From: Winogradskyella vincentii
GTDB taxonomy: Bacteria; Bacteroidota; Bacteroidia; Flavobacteriales; Flavobacteriaceae
NCBI RefSeq assembly: GCF_020166345.1
Contig: NZ_JAIUJS010000009.1
Span: forward strand, 40,156 to 104,155
Direction of reading: 5' to 3'
Length of the DNA stretch: 64,000 nucleotides
Of this stretch, positions 1 to 7,654 are shown in pieces; position 1 is the first letter of the stretch; the number at the start of each line of letters is the position of its first letter. The notes under the pieces are model-generated. The model was given only the letters and a program-made list of their open reading frames with translations. It was not told the DNA's origin and searched no databases. The translations under genes were made by a program, and so were the position numbers.

Positions 1-1
1 A

Positions 2-2092
2 AAATATCCTGGAACTGAAAATGCCTATTCTTCCTATGAGAGCAAGGTAACTGTATTGGATTCTGAAAAAGGTGATTTTGATTATCACATCTACATGAAT
101 AATATATTAGATCATCGAGGCTATAGATTCTTTCAAGCAAGTTTTGATCCTGATGAAAAAGGAACGATTCTTTCGGTTAATCATGATCAATGGGGAACAT
201 ATCTAACTTATGCAGGATACATGTTGTTGTATTTTGGATTATTGGCCATTATGTTTGCGCGACATACAAGATTTGACGAATTAAGAAAGCGATTAGAAAA
301 GCTCAAGATTAAAAAGGCAAAATTATTAAGCATTCTTATTTTGATGTTAAGTTTCTCGGGATTTTCTCAAGAACATTCGGAAAATGACGGTCATGATCAT
401 TCAGTGGGATTAAGACCAACTAAAACTCAAATTGATTCTATTTTAAAAGCAAATATTACACCTAAGGCTCATGCTGAAAAGTTTGCGAAAATGGTTATTC
501 AGGACTACAGTGGAAGAATGATGCCCATGCATACTTATGCCTCAGAAATGTTGAGAAAATTGAGTAAGAAAGAAACCTATGAAGACTTCACGGCTACTCA
601 AGTTTTTCTATCTATTCAAGAAAGTCCATTACTGTGGTACAATGTTCCTATTATTTACTTGAAACCTCGTAAGGCGGATTCAATAAGAACTATCATAGGT
701 GTGGATTACAGTGAAAAATATGTGAGTCTTTTAGACTTTTTTACACCAGACGGACGCAACAAACTGGGGCCATATATTGAAGAGGCCTACAAAGCCCAAG
801 TGCCAAATGGGTTTCAAAAAGAAGTAAAAGAAGCCTATGGTAGGTTGGGATTACTGTCTGATGCAATTGAAGGAAGATCCATTAAGATTTTTCCAGTACC
901 AGAAGATGAAAATAATACATGGATTTCTTCTTTAGATTTTCGGGAAGGTAATTATCGTGAGAAGATTAAGGACTCACTCTATGGTAATTTCATAAACAAT
1001 GGATTTAGCGCCTATTTGGTAACCTTAAATAATGGGAAACAAAATGGCGATTTTTCAAAAGCCGAAGAATTATTAACTGGTATTAAAAAGACACAACAAA
1101 AGTTTGGTGCTTCAGTAATGCTACCTGATGAAAAAATTGAAGCCGAGATAATGTATAACAAATACGATATCTTCAAAAGGCTTTTTAGTTGGTATATGTA
1201 TGCCAGTACGGTCTTGTTTATTCTTATTATTGTCCAGATATTCAAATATCGAAGCAAGTGGCTAGACGTAGCTATAAAGACTTTAATAGGTATTATTATT
1301 TTCTTATTTGCGCTTCACGTAGCTGGTTTAGGAATGCGTTGGTATTTGTCTGGTCATGCACCATGGAGTGATGCGTATGAATCTATGATTTACGTGGCTT
1401 GGTCGGTAATGCTATTTGGATTATTGTTCGGTCGTAAGAGTAGTTTAACTATTGCCTCATCTGCATTTGTATGTTCCATGATTCTAATGGTGGCCCATTG
1501 GAATTGGATGGATCCTGCAATAGCGAATCTACAACCAGTTCTAAAAGGCTATTGGTTAATGATACACGTGTCAGTAATTGTAGCTAGTTATGGACCATTT
1601 GCAATTGGTATGATATTAGGGTTGGTTGCACTATTACTAATGATTCTCACCAATAAGGAGAATAAAGCCAGAATGGATATTAATATAAAAGAGCTAACCA
1701 TTATTAATGAATTAGCGCTTACTGTTGGATTGGTAATGTTAACTATCGGTAACTTCCTTGGTGGTATGTGGGCTAATGAAAGTTGGGGACGATATTGGGG
1801 CTGGGATCCAAAAGAAACTTGGGCATTAATTAGTATAATGATATATGCATTTGTAATTCATATGCGACTAGTACCAGGTTTGCGAGGTCGATGGCTTTAT
1901 AATTTAATGTCAGTGTTAGCTTTTGGCAGTATTTTAATGACTTATTTTGGTGTTAATTTCTATTTATCAGGTTTACACGCTTACGCGAGTGGAGATCAAA
2001 TATTGAGTTTTCAATTTATAGCCATTACATTAGTTGTTATTGCAATTCTGGCATTTTTTGCCTTTAGAAAATATAAGATATATTATAAATAA
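2..2092 (+). CDS. ccsA: Cytochrome c biogenesis protein, ResB-CcsA (CcsBA) fusion, 5' partial
   Basis: The frame is open from the window edge, so the gene starts upstream; the TTG at 56 is not a convincing start. The first ~100 residues look like the end of a ResB-type domain closing with a membrane span (around nt 200-260). A periplasmic stretch rich in His and Asp follows, then a CcsA/CcmC-type domain of about eight membrane segments (nt 1180-2080). The tryptophan-rich heme-handling motif WGWDPKET is encoded near nt 1795-1820, with conserved histidines in the flanking helices. CcsBA proteins carry heme across the membrane and attach it to apocytochromes c (system II). Fused ResB-CcsA proteins of about 1000 residues are normal in Bacteroidota, so roughly a third is missing here. 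Two tiny membrane genes follow. Confidence 0.9.
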   Translation, partial: KYPGTENAYSSYESKVTVLDSEKGDFDYHIYMNNILDHRGYRFFQASFDPDEKGTILSVNHDQWGTYLTYAGYMLLYFGLLAIMFARHTRFDELRKRLEKLKIKKAKLLSILILMLSFSGFSQEHSENDGHDHSVGLRPTKTQIDSILKANITPKAHAEKFAKMVIQDYSGRMMPMHTYASEMLRKLSKKETYEDFTATQVFLSIQESPLLWYNVPIIYLKPRKADSIRTIIGVDYSEKYVSLLDFFTPDGRNKLGPYIEEAYKAQVPNGFQKEVKEAYGRLGLLSDAIEGRSIKIFPVPEDENNTWISSLDFREGNYREKIKDSLYGNFINNGFSAYLVTLNNGKQNGDFSKAEELLTGIKKTQQKFGASVMLPDEKIEAEIMYNKYDIFKRLFSWYMYASTVLFILIIVQIFKYRSKWLDVAIKTLIGIIIFLFALHVAGLGMRWYLSGHAPWSDAYESMIYVAWSVMLFGLLFGRKSSLTIASSAFVCSMILMVAHWNWMDPAIANLQPVLKGYWLMIHVSVIVASYGPFAIGMILGLVALLLMILTNKENKARMDINIKELTIINELALTVGLVMLTIGNFLGGMWANESWGRYWGWDPKETWALISIMIYAFVIHMRLVPGLRGRWLYNLMSVLAFGSILMTYFGVNFYLSGLHAYASGDQILSFQFIAITLVVIAILAFFAFRKYKIYYK

Positions 2093-2167
2093 GTACAACT
2101 TTTCTCTCAAAAAAATCGATACGAAAAGTATTTTTATTAACTTGAAGCTTTAAACCCAACCTTAAAA

Positions 2168-2356
2168 ATGAAATTCTTCAAAAAATTAGGTGCTGCCAAC
2201 CTATTAATGCTAATACTATGTGCAGCGATAATTCTAGTAGCAGAATATTTATTTCTTAGTGGAGACCAAATGCATGGTTTGTTTATTGGTCTTTGGGCAC
2301 CAACATTACTCGGTGTTATGATTTATTTAAAATTAATACAAGATGGAAGCGAATGA
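2168..2356 (+). CDS. Small two-span membrane protein, unknown function
   Basis: A 62-residue protein with a short basic N-terminus (MKFFKKLG) and two hydrophobic segments, about residues 9-30 and 37-57. It starts 75 bp after the cytochrome c assembly gene on the same strand and may be co-transcribed with it. The reading frame is clean and the composition is typical of a real small membrane protein, but I do not recognise a family. Its end overlaps the start of a still smaller membrane ORF at 2343, a spacing typical of translational coupling. Confidence 0.6.
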   Translation: MKFFKKLGAANLLMLILCAAIILVAEYLFLSGDQMHGLFIGLWAPTLLGVMIYLKLIQDGSE

Positions 2357-2444
2357 TATAGTATTTTGGTTTTCCATCATTGTGTCTGCCTTGGTTGTTG
2401 TTTGGGCTGTATTAATGATTAGAGCCTACAATAAAATTGAATAA
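2343..2444 (+). CDS. Putative 33-residue single-span membrane peptide
   Basis: An ATG at 2343 opens a 33-codon frame ending at TAA 2442-2444. The product has an acidic start (MEAND), one hydrophobic span of about 20 residues and a short tail ending RAYNKIE. It overlaps the end of the preceding 62-residue gene by 14 bp in another frame. Overlap, membrane character and same-strand placement make a coupled pair plausible, but the length is too small for certainty and no family is recognised. Confidence 0.4.
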   Translation: MEANDIVFWFSIIVSALVVVWAVLMIRAYNKIE

Positions 2445-2565
2445 AACATAGGTTTAGATCTAGCCTAATGTTATTACTTACTTTTCGTTACATAAATGAA
2501 TCATAATTCTTTCGTCAATAAAGAATATGATGTATATGTAATTGAGAATAACTAATTTTATCTCA

Positions 2566-3972
2566 ATGCAATCTAAGAGAATCTCATTCAGGCAATTTTT
2601 GAACTATCTAAAAATCGCGGTTTCGGGCAAGGAACAAGATTTTACAACAGGTAGTATTAGAAAAGCTGTGTTTATGCTTTCGATTCCGATGATATTAGAA
2701 ATGCTTATGGAATCGATATTTGCTATCGTAGATATCTTTTATGTTTCACAGGTTAGTGTTAATGCAGTAGCTACTATAGGACTTACCGAATCCGTAATTA
2801 CATTGGTATACGCAGTAGCAATTGGTTTAAGCATGGCGGCAACAGCTATTGTTGCACGGCGGATAGGTGAGAAGGACAAAGAAGGCGCAGCCCAAGCAGC
2901 CGTTCAAGTTATTTTTCTCGGTGTAATTGTTGCGGCATTTATTAGTGTTATAGGCATAGTCTTTCCAAAAGATATCCTCAGTTTAATGGGTGGAGAACCC
3001 GACTTAATTGAGGAAGGTTATGGTTATACACAGGTGCTTTTAGGAGGCAATGTTACCATTATGCTTCTGTTTTTAATTAATGCTATTTTTAGAGGAGCAG
3101 GAGATGCTTCAGTTGCTATGTGGGCACTTGTAGTGTCCAACGGACTGAATATATTTTTGGACCCTTTATTTATTTTCGGTTTAGGCCCTGTGCCAGCATT
3201 TGGAGTTAAAGGTGCTGCGATTGCAACAACAATAGGTAGAGGTACTGCTGTGGTATTTCAATTATTGGTTCTTTTTTATGGTTGGAGTAGAATAAAAATT
3301 GCATTCAAAGATATTGTACTGCGAGTATCTGTTATGCTCAATCTTATTAAAGTGTCTCTTGGTGGGATAGGGCAATTCCTTATAGGAACGTCATCATGGG
3401 TGTTCTTAATGCGCATAATGAGTGAGTTTGGTAGTGAGGTTTTAGCTGGTTATACGATTGCCATAAGGGTGATTATGTTTACTATGATGCCAGCTTGGGG
3501 TATGAGTAATGCCGCAGCCACATTGGTAGGTCAAAATTTAGGCGCGAAAAAACCAGATAGAGCAGAAAAATCTGTATGGAAAACTGGGAAGTATAGTGCT
3601 ATATTTATGGGATTAGTATCTATCTTTTATCTCATCTTCGCACCAGAAATTATTGGTTTGTTCACACAAGAATCAGAGGTGGTAAATAATGGTGCGCTTT
3701 GTTTGAGAATTATTGCGGCTGGCTATATTTTCTATGGTTATGGAATGGTAATTATAAATGCTTTTAATGGAGCAGGAGATACTAAAACCCCAACCTATAT
3801 TAACTTTTTTTGTTTTTGGATTATTCAATTACCAATTGCGTACTTATTAGCTTTAAAACTAAATTTAGGTCCTTTAGGTGTGTTTTTGGCCATAACCCTT
3901 GCTGAGGTATTAATTACAGTAGCCGGAATTATTTTGTTTAAAAAAGGAAAGTGGAAATTGACAAAGGTTTAA
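2566..3972 (+). CDS. MATE family multidrug/Na+ efflux transporter
   Basis: About 468 residues with twelve predicted membrane helices in two related halves (MatE repeats), the standard size for the family. Such proteins export cationic drugs or metabolites in exchange for Na+ or H+ at the inner membrane. Recognisable features are the early SIPMILEMLMESI segment, the FRGAGDA motif in the first half and the matching NAFNGAGDT motif in the second. An in-frame TTG at 2542 would add eight residues, but the ATG at 2566 is the more ordinary start. It converges on the proteorhodopsin gene, with a shared hairpin terminator in between. Confidence 0.9.
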   Translation: MQSKRISFRQFLNYLKIAVSGKEQDFTTGSIRKAVFMLSIPMILEMLMESIFAIVDIFYVSQVSVNAVATIGLTESVITLVYAVAIGLSMAATAIVARRIGEKDKEGAAQAAVQVIFLGVIVAAFISVIGIVFPKDILSLMGGEPDLIEEGYGYTQVLLGGNVTIMLLFLINAIFRGAGDASVAMWALVVSNGLNIFLDPLFIFGLGPVPAFGVKGAAIATTIGRGTAVVFQLLVLFYGWSRIKIAFKDIVLRVSVMLNLIKVSLGGIGQFLIGTSSWVFLMRIMSEFGSEVLAGYTIAIRVIMFTMMPAWGMSNAAATLVGQNLGAKKPDRAEKSVWKTGKYSAIFMGLVSIFYLIFAPEIIGLFTQESEVVNNGALCLRIIAAGYIFYGYGMVIINAFNGAGDTKTPTYINFFCFWIIQLPIAYLLALKLNLGPLGVFLAITLAEVLITVAGIILFKKGKWKLTKV

Positions 3973-3979
3973 TATAAAA

Positions 3980-4008
3980 AAGCCTCTCGAAGGAGAGGCT
4001 TTAATTTT
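3980..4008. terminator. Bidirectional hairpin terminator between MATE and proteorhodopsin genes
   Basis: Perfect 8 bp stem AGCCTCTC (3981-3988) and GAGAGGCT (3993-4000) with a GAAG loop. It has a run of A on the left and T-rich sequence on the right, so it can serve both convergent genes. Confidence 0.85.
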
Positions 4009-4025
4009 CTTTTTCATTTTCTTTT

Positions 4026-4766
4026 TTATGCTGCTTCAGCTGATGATGTAGCACTAACTGCCAATCCATAAATTACTAAGCCAAAGCCTATTTTGTTTAC
4101 GGCATCACCGATATTGTAGATAACATCCATGTTTAGGCCTAGATTTGCCAATCCATCATACCAACCTGGTGTACCTGCCATGTAACCAAGTGGGTAAATT
4201 GCCCAACCAACAAGTACAAACCAACATAATGTTTTGTGCGCACTCAATACTGCTCCACCGGCTTGTTCTGCCAATTTCTTTGCTTCTCCAAACCAAATAA
4301 TGTACGCTATTACAAAATACGCTATACCAGATAATAGACCCCAGAACCATGCTTGGTCTCTGTAAATAGCTTCTCCAAAATATCCTGTAACCAACATTAC
4401 CACAGACCAAAATATTAATTTCCACATTAGTGATTTCTTCGCACCTGCTACTTTAAGTATTAGATAGAATTCAACACACATGAGTGGGACTGTTAGTACC
4501 CAATCTACATATCTAAAAAAGGTTGGTGATTCTGCATGCGCAGCCCAATAATCTCTCATGTACCAATAGTGCACTGCTGCAATAAAAGTAATTAATCCTG
4601 ACACCAGGATAGAAGTTCTCCATTTTCTATCAAAACTATTCATTGATAAAAAGAAAAAGGCCGAAGCGGCCATCATGGCCATACATCCTACAAAGAATGT
4701 AAAACCTACATAGTCATCTGTAGCTATTTTGCTTACATCGGCTAGTAAAATGGTTAGTAATTTCAT
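4026..4766 (-). CDS. Proteorhodopsin, green-tuned light-driven proton pump
   Basis: A 246-residue, seven-helix retinal protein. Helix C carries the proton-pump triad in the DTE pattern: Asp88 (acceptor), Thr92 and Glu99 (donor), after Arg85. His66 matches the acceptor-partner histidine of marine proteorhodopsins. The retinal Schiff-base lysine is Lys225 in helix G. The spectral tuning position, eight residues after the acceptor Asp, is Met96, the usual residue in green-absorbing flavobacterial pumps. The first ~18 residues may be a cleaved leader. It is transcribed divergently from blh, whose product makes retinal, so chromophore and opsin genes are adjacent. Light-driven proton pumping at the inner membrane is established for the family; activity here is inferred. 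Confidence 0.97.
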   Translation of the reverse strand: MKLLTILLADVSKIATDDYVGFTFFVGCMAMMAASAFFFLSMNSFDRKWRTSILVSGLITFIAAVHYWYMRDYWAAHAESPTFFRYVDWVLTVPLMCVEFYLILKVAGAKKSLMWKLIFWSVVMLVTGYFGEAIYRDQAWFWGLLSGIAYFVIAYIIWFGEAKKLAEQAGGAVLSAHKTLCWFVLVGWAIYPLGYMAGTPGWYDGLANLGLNMDVIYNIGDAVNKIGFGLVIYGLAVSATSSAEAA

Positions 4767-4787
4767 ATTTCAATTTATTTGTTTAAG

Positions 4788-4795
4788 CAAAATTA
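4788..4795 (-). promoter_or_regulatory. Candidate -7 element of the proteorhodopsin promoter
   Basis: On the minus strand this octamer reads TAATTTTG, matching the Bacteroidota -7 consensus TAnnTTTG, 22 nt before the proteorhodopsin ATG. It is flanked by a 9 bp inverted repeat, TTTGTTTAA (4778-4786) and TTAAACAAA (4803-4811), that could be an operator. A -33 element at the right spacing is not obvious. Confidence 0.5.
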
Positions 4796-4813
4796 AAAAT
4801 AGTTAAACAAAAA

Positions 4814-5743
4814 ATGTTTAAAATTTTCATAAAAAAATTAAACAAAATGAAATTTGAATACCTTTGCATCGTGAAATCTTCAATTTTTAGGCTTTTTTTA
4901 ACTGTTTTCCTGCTCTGGTTTACCTTACGAATAAATTTTAAGTTCGAATCGTATTTGGCTTATGGTTTAATATTAACAGTTGGAATTTTTCATGGTTCAA
5001 ACGATATATCACTTATCCGATTTCTTAAGAAAGGCTCATCTTCGCATATCGTAAAATATTTGGTTTTCTATGTTTTATTGGTATTATTAACATGCGTTGT
5101 ATTCATAAACTTACCCTTTATCGCCTTATTGTTATTTGTTGCATTTAGTTGTTATCATTTTGGAGAACAACATTTCCATAGCCAACTTAGTCACCAAAAC
5201 TTAATAGGGCAAATACTGTTTTTTGGTTATGGTGCTCTGATTTTTGGACTTTTATTTTATTTTAATCACGAAGCAACAAGTGTTGTAATTTTTGAACTAT
5301 CTGGTGTTAATCTTGCCGAGGTTCATTATCTATTATTTCTAATACTAGGTGTTATTATAACTGGTGTTTCCGTATTTCTTAATAGAAGAAACTTTGACAA
5401 AGAGGTTGAATTTTTTAGAGAAATATTTTTGTTACTACTTTTTGCACTTTTATTTAAAGTTGCTTCTTTGCTATGGGCATTTGCTATTTATTTTATAGTT
5501 TGGCATTCAATCCCATCGCTTATAGACCAAATTGAATCATTGCATGGACAACTGAATTCTAAGAACCTATTTGAATACATTAAATCCTCAATTATTTATT
5601 GGCTGATTTCTGTTGTAGGTCTGGTCTTTGTTTATTATTTGTCTAAGAGTCTAAACATTCAATTTATCACCTTGTTTTTTGCTTTTTTAGCGGCTATTAC
5701 AATACCGCATGTCATTGTGATGTACTATCTCAATAAGAATTAA
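4814..5743 (+). CDS. blh: Blh, Brp-like beta-carotene 15,15'-dioxygenase (retinal synthesis)
   Basis: An integral-membrane protein of the Brp/Blh family, which cleaves beta-carotene into two retinal molecules for rhodopsins. Visible family marks are the FHGSNDIS motif in an early helix, the histidine-rich CYHFGEQHF segment and a later VWHSIP motif; these histidines are the expected iron ligands. About 290-309 residues and eight or more helices, normal for the family. The ATG at 4814 gives the longest frame; ATG 4847 or GTG 4871 are alternatives. A good -7 promoter match (TACCTTTG, 4859-4866) lies inside the longer frame and would favour the GTG at 4871. It is divergent from proteorhodopsin. 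Confidence 0.92.
   Translation: MFKIFIKKLNKMKFEYLCIVKSSIFRLFLTVFLLWFTLRINFKFESYLAYGLILTVGIFHGSNDISLIRFLKKGSSSHIVKYLVFYVLLVLLTCVVFINLPFIALLLFVAFSCYHFGEQHFHSQLSHQNLIGQILFFGYGALIFGLLFYFNHEATSVVIFELSGVNLAEVHYLLFLILGVIITGVSVFLNRRNFDKEVEFFREIFLLLLFALLFKVASLLWAFAIYFIVWHSIPSLIDQIESLHGQLNSKNLFEYIKSSIIYWLISVVGLVFVYYLSKSLNIQFITLFFAFLAAITIPHVIVMYYLNKN
4859..4866 (+). promoter_or_regulatory. Candidate -7 promoter element within the nominal 5' end of blh
   Basis: TACCTTTG followed by CA is a strong match to TAnnTTTG and to its usual downstream bases. Transcription from it would begin near 4871-4874, downstream of the ATGs at 4814 and 4847. That fits a start at GTG 4871 with almost no leader. No clear -33 TTTG is seen at 19 bp. 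Confidence 0.45.
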
Positions 5744-5784
5744 AATATTTTAGTACTTAAGTATTAATCCATTATTTTTATGTC

Positions 5785-6927
5785 ATGAAAAAACTAGGAT
5801 TAAATACAATTTGTACACATGTCGGTGAAGTCAAAGACGAACAATTTAAAGGTGCAGTATCACCAATGTATTTAAGTTCGTCATATGAATTTTTGGATGT
5901 TGATATAAAACGCTATCCAAGATATTTTAACACACCAAATCAAGAATATTTATCAAAAAAAATTGCTGCTTTAGAGCATACAGAAGCTGCAATGATTTTT
6001 GGGTCTGGAATGGCCGCTATTAGTACAATGTTTCTCGCATTTCTTCAAAAAGGTGATCACCTTGTTGTACAAAATACCCTTTATGGTGGTACAGTTAATT
6101 TTATAAAAGAGGAATTTCCTAAATATGGCATCGAATTCACTTTTACGAATGGTTATACTGTGGATGATTTTGAAAATGCTATTAAACCAAATACAAAATT
6201 GATCCATATTGAAACACCATCTAATCCTTTAATGACCATAACTGATATGAAGGCTATTGCTCAGCTTGGGAAATCTAAAGGTATTCTAACATCCATGGAC
6301 AATACATTTGCATCACCTGTAAATCAAAACCCAATTGATTTTGGAATTGATATGGTAATGCATTCTGCAACAAAATATTTTGGTGGACATAGTGATATTT
6401 GTGCAGGTGCAGTTGCAAGTACAGCTGAACATATTGAACGTATTTGGAATGTTGGTAAGAATCTTGGAGGAAGTCTAAGTGATATGACGGTTTGGATGTT
6501 AGAGCGAAGTATGAAAACTCTGGGATTGAGAGTTAAAGAGCAAACCAAGAACGCCATGAAACTGGCTAAATGGTTGAATAAACATCCAAAAGTTTCAAAG
6601 GTGTATTATCCTGGTTTAAAATCTCATCCAGAACATAAATTGGCAAAGAGCCAAATGAAGGGATTTGGTGCGATGCTTTCTTTTGAATTGACTGAAGATT
6701 TAGATTCTACTGAATTTCAAAAGCAACTTAAATTAATTAAATCATCAATGAGTTTAGCAGGTATAGAAAGTACTGTTATTTCTCCTCATTTAACTTCACA
6801 TGCCTTATTAACGCAAGAGGAGCGTGACAATGTGGGAATTAGTGATCAATTGATTCGTTTTTCAGTAGGAATAGAAAATATTATGGATATAAAGCGCGAT
6901 ATAAATAGTGCTATAGATGCGCTATAG
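5785..6927 (+). CDS. PLP-dependent trans-sulfuration enzyme (Cys/Met metabolism family)
   Basis: A 380-residue fold-type I PLP enzyme of the cystathionine gamma-synthase / methionine gamma-lyase family. The Schiff-base lysine is Lys197 in HSATKYFGGHSD. The phosphate-binding GSGMAAIS is near residues 73-80, and Tyr/Arg motifs YPRYFNTPN (residues 44-52) and ETPSNP (143-148) are present. Members catalyse gamma-replacement, gamma-elimination or beta-elimination on sulfur amino acids. Sequence alone does not separate synthase from lyase; the absence of the active-site Cys typical of methionine gamma-lyase near the first tyrosine leaves the substrate open. Its 3' end overlaps the convergent DUF2490 gene by 17 bp. 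Confidence 0.9.
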   Translation: MKKLGLNTICTHVGEVKDEQFKGAVSPMYLSSSYEFLDVDIKRYPRYFNTPNQEYLSKKIAALEHTEAAMIFGSGMAAISTMFLAFLQKGDHLVVQNTLYGGTVNFIKEEFPKYGIEFTFTNGYTVDDFENAIKPNTKLIHIETPSNPLMTITDMKAIAQLGKSKGILTSMDNTFASPVNQNPIDFGIDMVMHSATKYFGGHSDICAGAVASTAEHIERIWNVGKNLGGSLSDMTVWMLERSMKTLGLRVKEQTKNAMKLAKWLNKHPKVSKVYYPGLKSHPEHKLAKSQMKGFGAMLSFELTEDLDSTEFQKQLKLIKSSMSLAGIESTVISPHLTSHALLTQEERDNVGISDQLIRFSVGIENIMDIKRDINSAIDAL

Positions 6928-7600
6928 TATTTTGTTTTCTGGCATCAGTTTTTATGCTTATCCCAATCTGAATTCGGTTTAGATTATTTTTTCGGATATG
7001 TTGCTTTAAATAACCAATTTGTAATTGTGAGTTTTTGAGAAAATTTATACCTAAGCCAGTGTAGAATCTATTTTCGTGAAAAACCTGATCTTGAAAGTTC
7101 ACAAAGGGTTCCTCTGATACGACTAAAAACAAGGTTTTATTGACATCATACCTTGCCTGTATTTTATATCTAAATCTATTTTGCAATTCTGAATTAGATG
7201 TAAAATCTAGAAATCGTTGTTCCAATCGACCTCGATGAGATAGCTTTAGCGCATTTAATCTATGATATTTTGTGTACTGTTGGAAAAGTCTATGTTCGTG
7301 TACATTAGGTTCATCATCAAACTCAAATACTGTATCTATATCTAGGTAGGCATATCCAAATCCTATACTTTGGTTTTTCTTAAAATGATAATTACCACGG
7401 ACGGAAACAAACGCCAAATTATAGTTTGAAGAAGCTTCGTAAAAACGAAGTTCTGCATATGGATTTAAACTAAATCTTTCATTCAACCTATGGCTACTAC
7501 CATAAGTATACCAAGAGCCTAAATAATCTTCTGTAGAGGTTTGGGAATAAGAGGTAAATTGAAAGCAGCTAACTAAAAGGGCAAATATTATGAGTCTCAT
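6911..7600 (-). CDS. DUF2490 family outer-membrane protein
   Basis: A 229-residue protein with a signal peptide (about residues 1-19, ending SYSQ) and alternating aromatic/polar strands that suggest a small beta-barrel. Its pattern (YGSSHRLNERFSLNPYAELR, HRLFQQY, RYKIQARY, then EPFVNF near the C-terminal half) matches the DUF2490 family, common in Bacteroidota and without an assigned function. The 3' end overlaps the convergent PLP-enzyme gene. It lies upstream, in reading direction, of no close same-strand partner and is separated from pckA by a terminator. Confidence 0.8.
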   Translation of the reverse strand: MRLIIFALLVSCFQFTSYSQTSTEDYLGSWYTYGSSHRLNERFSLNPYAELRFYEASSNYNLAFVSVRGNYHFKKNQSIGFGYAYLDIDTVFEFDDEPNVHEHRLFQQYTKYHRLNALKLSHRGRLEQRFLDFTSNSELQNRFRYKIQARYDVNKTLFLVVSEEPFVNFQDQVFHENRFYTGLGINFLKNSQLQIGYLKQHIRKNNLNRIQIGISIKTDARKQNTIAHL

Positions 7601-7614
7601 CTTAAAATTAATAT

Positions 7615-7640
7615 GAAAGAGCCCATTTCTGGGCTCTTTC
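7615..7640 (-). terminator. Rho-independent terminator of pckA
   Basis: Perfect 10 bp stem GAAAGAGCCC (7615-7624) and GGGCTCTTTC (7631-7640) with a 6 nt loop, starting 14 bp beyond the pckA stop codon on the minus strand. Confidence 0.85.
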
Positions 7641-7654
7641 TTATCATGGAATTA

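Noticed and set aside
4814..4870. Separate leader peptide in front of blh
   Set aside because: The frame is continuous with blh, so an alternative start explains it more simply.
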